NCBI GenBank assembly: GCA_017654935.2
Contig: CM065680.1
Location: forward strand, 31,602,906-31,666,905
DNA: 64,000 nt
Source of the DNA: Phymorhynchus buccinoides
Lineage: Eukaryota > Mollusca > Gastropoda > Neogastropoda > Raphitomidae
Direction of reading: 5' to 3'
Positions 31,901 to 45,997 of the stretch are shown here, one piece after another; the first letter of the stretch is position 1, and every line of letters begins with the position of its first letter. The position numbers and the translations under genes are program-made. The notes beneath the pieces were generated by a model. The model was given only the letters and a program-made list of their open reading frames with translations, did no database searches and was not told the origin of the DNA.

Positions 31901-34900
31901 GGTCTCCCAATCACTTAATGTTCTTACTTACCCGGTATTCCCTTATGAATTTTTCCTATTATCATGTGTGAAACACTAGTGAAGGGGGAAGCAAATCTAG
32001 GTAGTTGAATATGCTTGAGCGTTCATCGAAGGCACTACTTTTGACATACCTCAGTTGACCTGGTTGGTACCATAACCGTTTTGTTTGAAAGAATATCCAG
32101 GTGCATGTGTTCTAGTGAGGGATACTTCTAAAAGTTGGACTATCCAGAAGGAGGGTACACTGCCAGTTCGCCACGTTGCAAAATATATGGAGTGCCCCTC
32201 GTACAACTTATTTTTAGCTTAAAAAGCATAAAATGATAAACCAGTCTCATCTGTCTCTAATTAACTGTAGTTGCTACAGCACTACTGCACAATTGAAAGA
32301 CAAAGAAATCATGGAATGTACTCACTAGCACAAGGAGCTACGCATACTGGCCGCGCGAGTTGGGTGAGCCTTCGAGTAGGTCTGCATCTTAGAGCTGATG
32401 CAGCCCCCCACTTGCATCAGTCGGCTCTTCACACAAGGGTCATCAAAATCTGTGAATCATAGAAACACACATACGAAGATTAAATTAAGACTCGGGAACA
32501 AGAGTTTGGAAGGGGAAGGGGGGGGTGAGAGGAAAGGGAGGGAATAAATGGAAAGTAATGTGAAATTGTGGTCATACAAGTCCTCAGTTTATATTTTGTT
32601 TGATTGGTTGGGTTGTTCAGTAGGTTGGATAGCTGATGGTTTGTTTTTAAATTTCAATGCGCTTAACAAAAACAAACAAACAAACAAAACAATGAATTTG
32701 AAACACATGTGTGTGGTTGTTGAATTTTTCGGTTTGTTGGATAGCTGGCTGTTTCTTTTCAAATTTCAACCTTTTCACTACGTGTATGTGTGTGCTACAA
32801 GCTTCCTCTGTTCAGTAAGCAGTAAACATATATGTGTGGTGACTTTGACTATGAACAGTGCACGTCTAAGTTAGTAAGTATGGTCTAAGGGAAAAAACTT
32901 CTTTAATTATATTCAGCAATCAGTTATCTGTCTTCTGGGTGCTTTCCCTTGGGCAAAAATGGGCTAAATTGGTCAAAGCAACTTTTGAAAAGACTAACTG
33001 AAAGCGCATCCAGTAGTGGCAAAGAGGCAAAAAAACACTATCGGAACAAGATGGCTATGTTTGTATTCCTGCATTTCTGGTGTGAACATGAAAAACATAG
33101 TCAAAGAAACTTGATGTAGTTCTAGCTAGAGACTTGTTTTGTCCAACAATATCAAACACTCACACAAGTTTGGTATGCAAACAAAGTAATCAAAGGTAGA
33201 GATGAAAATTGTCGATTTTACTACGTCTGTGGTGAAAAGCTATTGGGAATTAGTACAGGGTGAAAGAGTTAATGCATTTAACAAACAAATGAATTTAAAA
33301 GACACATGTAGTAGTTTGGATTGTTGGGTTCCTTGGATAGCTGGCTGTTTGTTTTCTCATTTCAATGCATTTAACAACACCAACAACAAAAAACCCAATG
33401 AATTTGAAAGACATAGGTGTGGTGGTTGGATTGTTTGGTTTGTTGGATTGCTGGCTGTTTGTTTTCCAATCTCAATGCATTTAACACAAAACAAAACGAA
33501 TTTGAAAGACAGGTGTGTGGTAGTTGAATTGTTGGGTTCCTTGGATAGCTGGCTGTTTGTTTTCCAATCTCAATGCATTTAACAACAACAAAAACAATGA
33601 ATTTGAAAGACATGTGTGTGCTGACTGACCTTTGCGGTGGGCACAGAGGAAGGCGATGGCCTTTCTGATGGTGGGGTCAGAGGGCATGACCTTGGCCACC
33701 TGGCGGGCCAGATCGGATGGCATGCAGCCCTCCATGTACTCCAAGGAACACTCCACCGCTGCTGCCATCAGGCCCTGCTGACTGAACACGCAAAACAATA
33801 GAATAAGTATTTTAATATGACATATTAATAATATCTATTTTTTTAAACAAAATGCATTAAGAGCTTATCAATGGCATATCAATGCATAATTATTCATATA
33901 TTGTACAGTTTACTGCCACCAACATTAGCTGACTAAACATAAGTTTTAGATTGGGAGGAACAAAACATGAAATAGGGAGCATTGACATCTTGTTAAGCTT
34001 AATCTTTAAAGTCTTAAACACAAGTTTTTAGCAACATTTAACATCAATTACAAGATTACACTGCCACCAGGGCTCCCAATCATCATACAAAACAAGATGT
34101 CCAAGGGACACGTTCACTTACAGTTTTGAGGGTCCTAGAGGAGGGATAGAGGATCTCAATTATATTGCAAATGCTAAAAAGGATATATATTTTAAATATG
34201 ATTTATTTCAAGTGCACCTGATGGGTAGTTTCAGAATATCCATGAAAGCATGCACGCGCATGCACATGCGCGCGCACGCACACACACACACAGGTAAGCA
34301 CAAAAAAGGTATGACAGTCAGGGAGAGAGAAGAGATTGAAAAAATTGGGGAAATTAGTTCAATGAATTATGTTAAGTGGTGAAAACAATGGATGTTGAAA
34401 GTTCCTTGATAGGTCATAACTTGAAATGCAAAGACTATGGTTTGTTATTTTGTCCATTTTCATAGTGCATCCCTGGGACCCCCTGCACATTCTTTAAAAT
34501 GGTCTTTTCGGATTATAGTACTTGACAGACCCCCCCTGCACAAACACACACACACACACACACATAAAGGCAGCTCAAAATCTTAACGACGCAGTGTCAA
34601 TTAATGTTCCCTTAGATCTGACACAAAGTTTCTCTATTATGTATTACATGTATAAACAAAACATCTAATGAAAATGTTAAAACTTCATTGATGAATTCAG
34701 ACGTTCAATATTATTATAACTGTATTAAATCCAACGATAGAGACAATGAGAAAACATCACACAAACATGTTACTTTCTCATCCAGGGAGATTGAAAAATC
34801 CATAAACTTCGTTTGAATTCATTTAGAACAAAATATTATAATAATGTTAAATGTATACATGTGTGGTGAATCTATAAGTGTCAGTCATTTACTTATTCAC

Positions 34901-37900
34901 TGTCCAAGAGCAAGAGAGCTTTTTAAGAATTCAGGTATTTATTGTTTTACTGATGGATCGACTCCACAGTTGCACTATCCTGTATACTAAATGATTATTC
35001 TGTTCTTCTTGATTCAATTTGTAAATGTTCATGAAGTAGTTCACTTAGTATTTATCTTTAACCTTGTTCATTGATCAGTTATATTCTTTAAGTGCAAGTT
35101 TAACTTCTTTTTTCTTTAATTAGGTCGTGGGGGTGGGGGTCATGATTACATCACTAACTTATTACTTATTATATTCTTACACATACTCACTTACAGACAC
35201 ACCTACTCACACTCAACTACACCAAAATATAATACTGTCTGAATCACTTTCAGTGGAAGGACGTTAAACTGAAGAAGAACGACACACACACGCAGGGGTG
35301 AGAATCACACGTAAGATACCGTAAAAACTGGACTATAAGGCGCACCTGTATATAAGCCCCATCTCTTAAATTTACATAATACAGTGGAATCCGCTTTATC
35401 GGCCACTTTTGGGACAAGGCAAAAATGTGTCCGATAAAGCGAATCGGCCGATAAAATGAACATCGAGATACTGTATGACGCAATTATGCAAGTCAAAAGC
35501 AATGACGTCAAATAAAATCTGTCAAAACACAAGAGTTCATACATGTACAGTGTATGTGTACTGTATGTGAACACTTTATTAATCCTACAACTTGACAGAA
35601 GCACGAGTAAAAGACACTGATTTTGTTTTCTTGAGTGATTTTAACGCCATGCAGGGTCTTTCATTTGACAAAAGCTCACCTTCCAACTTCACACTCAACC
35701 ATGTAAACGTCAAAAGCGTGTTGTCAGCTTGTCTGTTGTTCTCCCTCTCAAAAAAGAAGGGCGGGTAAAGAGGAAAAATTCGAGAGAAAAAGTGGCCAAT
35801 AAAGCGAAATTGAAGATTTCAGCTTTGGCCGTAAAAACGAACAAAATAACACATGCTTAAGAAGAAAAAATTCCGTATATTAGGAAATTGGCCGATTAAG
35901 CGGCTTTGGCCGATTATCCGAAGGCCGATAAAGCGGATTCCACTGTATTAGGTATTTATCACATATAAGTCGCAGCAGTATGTAAGCCGCAGAGAAAATG
36001 ATTCAAACAAAATAGTTGACAAAGTTAAGCACAAACCCCCCCAGTAAATTTTGCCTTCCTTTGCTGAAAGCAACACAAAAATATAAATTATGCTAGTACA
36101 GGGATCAATCTTGTCACTGGACATCATAGGTCATTTGACCAGTTTGAAGAAAATATAATACAGGTAGGTCATTTTCATAAAACGATAAGTCATAATGTAA
36201 AAAAGGAAATACAACTTGAGCGCAACAAAAACTGTTTTCTATGACAGATTGACACTGTTGCAATCAATCACATAGTTTCATAGACTGCATATTCAAAGAC
36301 ATGAGAAAAGTTGGGGGTTTTGTTTGTCTGTTTGTTTGTTTGCATGACAAAAGTTAGTACAGTACATTGTACTATGCAATGTAAAGTAATAATAGGGCAA
36401 TTATTTTTAGTCTATTGTTTCACCTAAGTCAATCTGATCACTATGGAATCAGTTGCAGTGCACATCAAAATCCATAAAGTTGCTAACAGACAAGAAGTAA
36501 ACATAATAAATCATATGATCTCTTGCCTGCAAAACCAATAGGTCATTTAAAATTTGTATTAGTCAATGACTGATGACCAGTGCTAAGAATAATCCCTGCT
36601 AGTACAGCTTGAGTATTTCAAGATCTAAAGCTTTTTAACATGGGTTTTTTATCTATCAAGTGTCAAAACCAGTTTTGATAGCTAAATAGGCTGAAAATGT
36701 GTCTGGAAACAGTATATCATCAGTAGCATGAGTATATAACTTTATAAGTTGCATGGACCAAAGTTAAGGACAAAAGTAGCGGCTTATAGTCCGCATTTTA
36801 CGGTACTTACTCGCACAAGAAGTCTGGTTTCTCCATGTCGGCAGGCTTCTCCATCTTGGTAAGCACCAGCATGAAGTACTCAGGGTGCTTCTCAGTGATG
36901 CATGTCACTATCTTGGGCAGCACGTCCTGTACTTCCAGGTTGCACTCCTTGTCCTGCCCATGGCTCAGGCCTGAACATGCACACACACACACACTACTTT
37001 AAAATACTGTTAGTAATAGTATATTTTTATTTCATAAATTAAAATCCATTTCCCACAAAAAAAGTGACAAAATCACTCACTGCTCAGTCCAAAACAAAAA
37101 AAAGATTAAGAAAAAGAACAAAAATCTGCATATTGGAGTGTGTTCTATCTTCGCAATGGTGCAAGTGAAGTAGTGTAAAAGTTTGCGCGAGGATGCATGT
37201 TTTAGCTTTTCTTTTCTGATTTGCAAACAAGTCAACGTTTGTGTATAAATGATTGTTCTGTGCACATTCTTTTTTTTTGGGGGGGCAATGGTAGTTTACT
37301 CATTTAACAATGATTTTGAATTATTAAAAAAAAAATCACAAATCACTCCAGCCATACACACATACAATTGATACAAAACACTACAGACATAAACAAAAAG
37401 AGAAATGAAAGAAGATTGCAGGTTTTTACTTCAGGTTTAGACATAGGGAAGTGGTAGATCAGGCTTTTTTATATACAGACTTTATATATAGAAAAACTCT
37501 CTATGACAGCAATTAGTATTTCCCCCCTTCAAACCACTACAAACGCATAGTAAGAGCCAAAATTGTGGTCTAAGGAAGTGAAGTGAGTTTAGAAGTGACC
37601 AAAGTGTGGTGTGCACGCAGATTTACTTCCCTTGAAACAAATTCATCAAATTGACAGCTTTATATTAATTCCGGCCATATATGGGTGGAACGACTTGAAT
37701 GAGTTCAGGGACAGGGTTAGATTTGGTCAGTTATTTTCATGAACTATGACTTTTAGAACACTGTGCGCTTCTATTTACTTTCCTTTGTCAAATAGAAGGC
37801 AAACTATTTTTGCCGCACACAGGCAAAAGAAGAAGAGTCAGAAAGAAAGAGAGTGAGTTTGTCATTGCTAAGAAAGAGTTCAAATGGAATGCCACCTGGT

Positions 37901-40900
37901 GCTAAGGACCATAACTCTACCTAAACAGCTCATATAGTATACTGAGATAGGAAGCAGGGGGCATATGGGGGTGTGGGTAGATAAACTCTATTTAACACCT
38001 TTGATCATTATCAAGCTTTGTACCATAATAATCATAGGATATACGGGCGTGATAGTATGGATACAAGTCAGTATTTTTTCAAATCTGTTATACTTGTAGA
38101 TCAAAACAAAATGTATTCAGTTAATATACAAATTTAAAGTAATAACACAGATCTATGCCCTAGTACTAGTAGTAGTCATCAGTGAATGAAGCCTGACCAA
38201 ACAATATAAAAAAAAATACAAAATATATTTAGAGGGCAAAAGGCTAAAACAAAATCGCCTGAAGTGCTGTTTACACTAGTTATGCTACAGAGTTTGCGCT
38301 ATGGATTTTGAAACGCAGTCCCATCAGCATCAATACCCCCCAACAACCGGTGTCAAAACCAGTCCCAGGGATACAAAACCCAATGAAAACTACAATATCA
38401 AAGCGTCTGTTAAACACTTTATCAGTCCTAGCAAAATTGTATCAGTCCCTGGGACTGACACAGTGACAAATTTAGCATAGGCTTCCCATCTATAAAGAAG
38501 TATATTGTCAGGCACTGCCAATTTGGTCACTGACTGAAAACCAATTGTTCTTCTTCTTTCATAAAACAACCATTATCATCTTTTTTTTATGGTTTTGTTG
38601 TGTTAGAACTGGGGGACTCCAGTAAGCAGAAGAACTTCAGAGAATGTTGCCGCCCGGATGACTGGCAGTGATATGATTGGGAAAAGAGGATGGAAATGTG
38701 GCCGGGGAAGTGTCGGGAAAGATGTATTACAGGGGTCGGGTGTAGGGGGTCGTGGAAGGAGGAGTGAGATGGATGAGGGATGAGCAGTGGAGGTGGGGGG
38801 AAGGGAGAGGGGAGGAGAGAGTTCAAGGTAGGGGAAGGGGCGTTGTTCAGATCCAGTGTCGCATGAAATTTCAAATGTATGAAATCTGTCTTGATTCCTT
38901 TTTCGAATTGTTAGCTATTTGGGAAGGATTCGCCCCTAAATACATTCAGAGGCGTCCTGTGGCATGCAGAAAGAGCAGAGGATTCATCACTAAATATTGA
39001 GAAGCCAGTGATATTTTTCTGAAGTTTTTTATTCTTTATTTTCTCTGTGTTTGTAAACTTACATTGTCCGCCATTTTGGAAAATGCGAAACTAAGTGTCA
39101 TTGGTTTGTACATCGATTTCTTGGTAAAGATGTAGATTACACCCTCCAGCTCTTGGTTCTTTCTGCATAGATTGTGCAATTAAATTTTCTACATTTAAGA
39201 CAGTTCTCGTTACGGTTGTGGTGCACACGCATATTACGGTGACCAGGACATAATTATTTCTTGTGACACCGGTGTGCCGTTATGAATTTGCCTTGTTCTG
39301 AATGCTCAAATCCACCACCTGACTTTCGCCATCCTCAGTTTCAGGTTAGGGTTGGGGTGGGTTATGGTTAGGGTTGGTTTGGGTTAGGATTAGGGTGAAG
39401 GTTGTGTTAGGGTTAGAGTTGGGTTGGGTTGGGTTGCACACACACGCATTCTGAGGGGTGGGGTGGTAATCTCAGAACGGAAGGAAATCTCAGAACAAGA
39501 CACCAGGACTTGAAGCCTTCCAACGAGGCTGATCAATGTTATTGTCTCAGGTGGGAAGGAATTCCACTCTCCGATGGTCCTAGGAAAGATTTTCTGTAGC
39601 TTGTTTTCTAGGAGGAAAGAAGATATGTCGACTGATATGATTGTCTTGTCTTCTCGATGTTCTCGAGTCTCGCTCATACAAACAAACACGAGTATCCAGT
39701 TCTTCAGTTTAACCAACTTTACTCTCTTAGTAAAAACATGGCGGAATCCCCCAGCCAGACTGCAACCCTTTTGCGCATGACCACAATGTATCAAAGTTAC
39801 AAGCGCCAAAATAATATAGTAAAATACTAAATCATGAATAACATAACAACATACAAATGATACATATAAACTTAAATACTAGAATGATTATAAACAAACA
39901 ATAAAACTTAGAACAAAATATAATTAAAGGAAAATAGGAAAACAATGAATATGTGAACAGTACCCGTTCAACTAAAATAAAGTCAATAAGGTTATATGCA
40001 CGGCGCTGTGCTAATTCTAAACATCTCCCCCTTTTGAAGAAAAATAAAAGGATACTGTCCTTTAACATTTTCCAGTCCTTGTCTCGACTGTCACTATCAG
40101 AATTCACTCTGCAATGTCCAGTTTCTAGTGTGAATCTTTCACATCAACTAATACTTTTTTTTCCTTTCTTATTTCTTGATTACCAAATATTGAAGTATAT
40201 TATTTTCTAAATATATAATATACATTTGTTTTTGTTTTCATTCGATTCTCCACAATCTTTCGCTCATCAACCATACTTGTTCTCCCTCTCACTCAAACTA
40301 AATTAATCAGCACAGTTCAATAAACTGTTTCATTGTTGCATCAGGTCTCTGCAATAATCCCAAAAATAATAATCCAAGGAACAGGAATCTTCTTCACAAT
40401 AAATCCAGATGGCACTTCACCAATAGTAATAATCCAAGGAACAGGAATCCTCTTCACAATAAATCCAGATGGCACTTCACCAATGGTGGTAAACACTACA
40501 CTAAAACTCCTGATCAGACTAATACAACCAAAATGGTGTTACTTCCACCTTACACATTTAAACTCATCACTTCCACTAAACTGCACAGCACTTTCTGATG
40601 CTATCACCACATTCCTACTCTATACATGACTTCACATCTATGTTACACTGGATAACTTTGCATTACAACTCAAGCTTCTAACACTCTCTAACCTAAAACC
40701 TAATATTGATTTTCTTCACGTGTGCAACTGCACAACATTTCCGATTCACTACACCTCTCCCTCCTTATAACGAGCTGGCTTGGGGGCTGTGTAACCATCT
40801 GCAGCCCTTGTACACCTTCCAGGTGGTTCAGGAGGGATATCCTTAGAATCTGGTGTAGCCATGCCAGGAACACGCAGCTGTACTGGATCATGGACAGGAC

Positions 40901-43900
40901 CTCGCTGGGGTGTTGACCGTACCGCATCACGGAGAGGGCCTCGCTGTGGTGTAGATCGTACCACGTCACGGAGAGGGCCTCGCTGGGGTGTAGATTGCAC
41001 TGCATCGTGGACAGGACCTCGTGGTGGGGACCGTGTCACACCGTGGACAGGACTTTGTAGTGGGGACTGTGGCAGGTCACGAACAGGACTTCGTAGTGAC
41101 GCCGGTGTTGTCTGCTGCTGCAGATGTTTCCGGTTTCTCCTCAGTATACCGGAAGACGTGTTTACCAGGTTGGTACGGTTTTCTGTGTCAGCAGCTACAA
41201 TCGTACCTTCCTTACTCCAGGTGCTTTCAGAGTCAGTCTTGACAAGCACCTTGTCACCTGGTTTCAGCGCTGGAAAGAGCTGGACACCATGCCTCCTATC
41301 ATAGTTCAGCTTGTAGGCATCCTTCATTTTCGGGTCCCTCCAGCGGATGTCTGCATCGCTGACAGGCTCCCGGATCAGCTGTTCTGGTAGCCTCGGCAGT
41401 GTCGTTTTCAGTGGCCTCCCCATGAGGGCTTCCGCTGGGCTAACACCTGTGCTCGAGTGTGGGGTGGCCCTGTAGTTCAAGAGGGCCAGTTCTAAAGATG
41501 GCTGTTGAAGTAGACGTTTTGCCATCTTTACAGCACTCTCCGCTGCTCCATTGGACTGAGGGAAATGCGGGCTGCTGGTTTTGTGTTCAAAGTCAAACTC
41601 CACTGCAAATCTGCGGAATTCAGCACACTTGTCACTGAAAATGAGGTCTGGTAGTGGTACCCCATGGGTAGCAAACAGTTGTTTGAATTTCTTGACAACT
41701 GTTGCTGTGGTAGTCATCAGCAGCTGGAAGACTTCAATCCACCTTGAGTAGTAATCCACTACTACTAAGTACTCCTTGCCCTGGTATGAACAAAGATCTG
41801 CTCCCAGCCGTTGCCATGGACGATCCGGTAGGGGTGTCAGGCGAAGTGGTTCATGTTTCTGTGACGGTCGGTTCTGTTGACATTCAGGACAGCCGTTGAT
41901 CATCTCCTTCAGGTCTCTGCCAAGACCTGGCCACCACAGCACTGTCTGAGCATTCAGGCGGCACTTCTGTAGCCCCTGGTGTGTTGCATGCAGCTGGCGC
42001 AGCATTTCCTTGCGTTGACTGGTTGGGATGACAATTCTGCCATCATACACCAGTAGTCCCGACACTATTGACAGTTCCCCTCGAACCTGGTAGTATGTCT
42101 GAAGGCTTGATGGAGCTCGGTTTGGCCAACCATTCAGCACATACCCCATCACTTGCTGCATTTCTGGGTCATGAACAGTGGCTGCCTGTAGCATCTTCAG
42201 CCGCCGTGGTGCGACTGGCCACATGGACTCCAAAGAATTGACGTGAGCGGTTACAGCTTCCACATTCTTCTCGTCGTCATCTGTGTGCGGCACAGGACTT
42301 CTGGACAAAGCGTCTGCTATGACAATTTTCTTTCCAGGCACATGAACCACCTCAGTGTTGAATCGTATCAACCTAATCAACAGTCTTTGACAGCGTACTG
42401 GGGCCTTATCAATGTCCTTGCTTTTGATAAGAGGGACCAGGGGTTTGTGATCTGTCTGCAACTGGAAACTGTCTAATCCAATCAGGTACTTGGAAAACTT
42501 TTCACATGCCCAAGTTGACGCGAGACACTCCTTTTCTATTTGAGCATATCTCTTTTCGGCCTCAGTCAATGTTCTGGAAGCACAGGCAATGGGAACCAGC
42601 ATGTCCCCATTCCACTGCATTATTGCAGCACCAAACCCATAACTGCTGCTGTCTGCACTGACCACAGTCTTTCGTTCAGGTTTGTAGAACCCAAGGGCCG
42701 AAGCTGATGAAAGTTTCTCCTTGACGGCTTTGAAAGCAGCGTCCTGAGCTGCTCCCCATGTCCATGCGGTGTCCTTCTTCAGCAAATCAGTCATGGGTTT
42801 CATGGTGGTAGCCATTCCTGGTACGAACTTACTCAAGTAGTTGAACACAGTTCTCAGTTCTGTCACAGATCTTGGCGGAGGCATCTAAGACATAGCTCTG
42901 ACCTTTTCGGGATCTGGGCGCACTCCCTCGGCTGAAATGACATGTCCAAAGAATTTCACCTCCGACTTCTTGAAATGGCACTTTTGTTTGTTCAGTTTCA
43001 GCCCACTTTCTTCAACTCATTTGAGAACCGCATCAAGTCTTACGTCATGTTCTTCTTCAGTCTTTCCATACACGATAGTATCGTCCATGATAGCTTCACA
43101 TCCATCCAATCCCTGGAGGGTCTCCTTCATCTTCTCTTGAAAGCATTCGGGGCCAAGGGAAATACCCATGGGAACTCTCCTGAAAGCGTATCGGCCAAAA
43201 GGGGTGATGAAAGTAGTCAGATGTACACTTTCTTCAGCAAGAGGAATCTGGAAAAACCCGGATGAGGCATCTAGAGTTGTGAAGAACTTTGCACCGGCTA
43301 GCTGTGGGGCTATGTCGTCCAGAGTTGGCAGCATGCAGTTGGGCCTCTTCACACCTTCATTTAGTTACTTGAAATCTACACAAATCCTGACACTGCCATT
43401 TGGCTTTATGACTGGCACCATTGGTGCACACCAATCTATAGCCTCTTTCATGTCTTGGATGATGCCCTCCCTTTTCAAGCGATCTAGTTCTGCTTTTACT
43501 TTCCTCTTCAGGGGAAACGGGACACGTCTTGCTGTGCTCAGGCAGTATGGGTTAACCCCCTGTTTCATCGCTATTTTCACTGGTTCTGTTTTCAAAAGTC
43601 CTGTAGCCCCAAACACATCTCTGTGAACTTCAACTTTCATGACTAGACCCATTTTGTGAGCAGCTCCCCATCTCAACAGGTTGTTGTTCAATCGGTTTGC
43701 AACGACGACAATGCGAAACTTGAAGCTACTTCCATTTATGACAGTCATGGCGTAAAATTCTCCTTTCACACTCAGTCTTCCTCCAGGCGACGTCAATATG
43801 ACCTTGGATCTTCTGAGTTTGGGTTTTCTTTTCAACTTCTGAAAAGTCTGTTCACTGAGGATGGACACATCTGCTCCTGTGTCAATTTTGAATGGCACGA

Positions 43901-45537
43901 AAGTGTCCCTTATGCGCAGGGTGGTGACCCAAGGCTTGCTTCTGTCATCTATCACAGAATTGATTTGAAACTGTTCAAATTCATCTTCAAAAAGTTCTTC
44001 ATCTGAATCTTCTTGGACTTTCCAGACGTTCTTGCAGACTCTAGCAAAATGATTCAAGGCTTGGCAGCGTCGACATCTTTTGTTTCGTGCAGGACAACGC
44101 CCTTCTACATGCTGTAAGCCACATCGCTCACACTGCTCCCTCGGGTGTGACCCAGCACCAAACATTCTTCTTCTAGATCTGCCCCGTGAATTTGAAGATG
44201 TTGGTTGACTGGGATGAGAAAATCCCGTTCCACCATAACTCCAACTTGAGTTTTTCTTGAAATTTTTCTTTCTTGCTTCATCAGCTTCTCCTTTGTCTTC
44301 TGCACGTTGTTCTTGTAGTTGATTTTTCACCTGCTCATGTTGTCTTGCTATTTCAAGGGCCTTTTAGAGTGTCAGGTCATGTGTGAGCTGCAATTTTTCT
44401 CTGTTTCTTGTCCTTCAGCCACACCACAAATCGATCTCGGACTTGATCCTCCAGATCTCCATATCCAGTGCGCTACCAATGCTCTCAAGGAACGATAAAA
44501 TTCCTCGACTGTTTCGCCTTCTTCTTGCTTCTTCTCCTGGAACTTTGTTCTTTCGTGTATTATGTTGCGTTTGATTATGAAGTATGAATCAAACTTTTCA
44601 ACCACTTTATCAAAGTTCTTTTCTTGTGCTTCCCCCTCAAACTTGAATGTTTGAAATATCTTCTCTGATTCACGTCCCATTACATACAGGAGAGTGTCTC
44701 TTTGTACTTCACCTGTTTCTTTTGACAGTCCAGATGCATTCCTGTACCTTTTGAATTCTTGGATCCAGGTTGGCCATTCTTCTGGTTTGAAGGAGTAGTT
44801 TTCAGGCGTTTTCAGTCCTTGCATTTTGCTGCTGCTTTATTCTGACACTTTATTCATATCCCACTTCTGACACCATGTTCTCGAGTCTCGCTCATACAAA
44901 CAAACATGAGTATCCAGTTCTTCAGTTTAACCAACTTTACTCTCTTAGTAAAAACATGGCGGAATCCCCCAGCCAGACTGCAACCCCTTTGCGCATGACC
45001 ACAATGTATCAAAGTTACAAGCGCCAAAATAATATAGTAAAATACTAAATACTAAATCATGAATAACATAACAACATACATATAAACTTAAATACTAGAA
45101 TGATTATAAACAAATAATAAAACTTAGAACACAAATATAATTAAAGGAAAATAAGAAAACAATGAATATGTGAACAGTACCCGTTCAACTAAAATAAAGT
45201 CAATAAGGATATGCACGGCGCTGTGCTAATTCTAAACAGTCGAGTTGGCGGATTGGGGGAAGCGCTGTAAGTGTAAGGGGTGTTGATGGAGATGTCCCCG
45301 GGGTGAAATTTGAAGGATAACCTGGAAGCACGAATTATGGAACTGGAAGTAGAAGGAAGAAACTTAGACAAGGATTAGCTAGCCTACGTTTCACTTTAAG
45401 GAAGTGAAGGCTGTCGTTTCACATGGATTCATCTCTACTGCATAAATCCTACTGCGCGAAATTCTATTGCGCGAATTCCTACTAAATTAAATACTACTAG
45501 TACTAGAGAGAGCTGAGAGAGAGACAGACAGACAGAC

Positions 45538-45570
<33 letters not shown>

Positions 45571-45786
45571 GAGAGAGGGGGAGAGAGAGAGAGACTCAGA
45601 GAGAGAGAATGAATGAATGAATGAATAAGTTTTCTTTATTGAGGATAATAGATTAAGCAACAATGCTTTTTTTCGTCCAGTCCTCATGCAAAAAAAAAAG
45701 AAAATGAAGAAAAGAAACCAAACATAAATACAAAGAACAACCAAAAGAATTAAACTAAACAATTGTCTGCCCCATCCTTCTTTTAG

Positions 45787-45869
<83 letters not shown>

Positions 45870-45941
45870 ACCTCCCCCCCCACCCCTCTATACACAAGGC
45901 ATCATAAGCATATAAACATGAAGATAAAAATAAACTCGGAA

Positions 45942-45997
<56 letters not shown>

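Larger units (their letters stand above)
39658..45238 (-). mobile_element. Ty3/gypsy LTR retrotransposon, defective
   Basis: 5.58 kb with two LTRs, a primer-binding site, gag, protease, reverse transcriptase, RNase H and integrase in Ty3/gypsy order, plus a polypurine tract. It lies in intron 1 of the secreted-protein gene, in the same orientation as that gene. Flanks CTCGA (39653-39657) and GTCGA (45239-45243) may be a 5-bp target duplication with one change. The tRNA-Leu-type primer site recalls the Steamer-like elements of bivalves, but relationship needs a phylogeny. Several stops and frame breaks make it non-functional as it stands. Confidence 0.93.

Noticed and set aside
39343..39437. 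True telomere
   Set aside because: Units are degenerate, only about 95 bp long and inside a gene intron.
45487..45897. 136-codon Cys/Val/Leu/Ser-rich ORF
   Set aside because: Translation of CA and GA microsatellites in the LINE 3' UTR.
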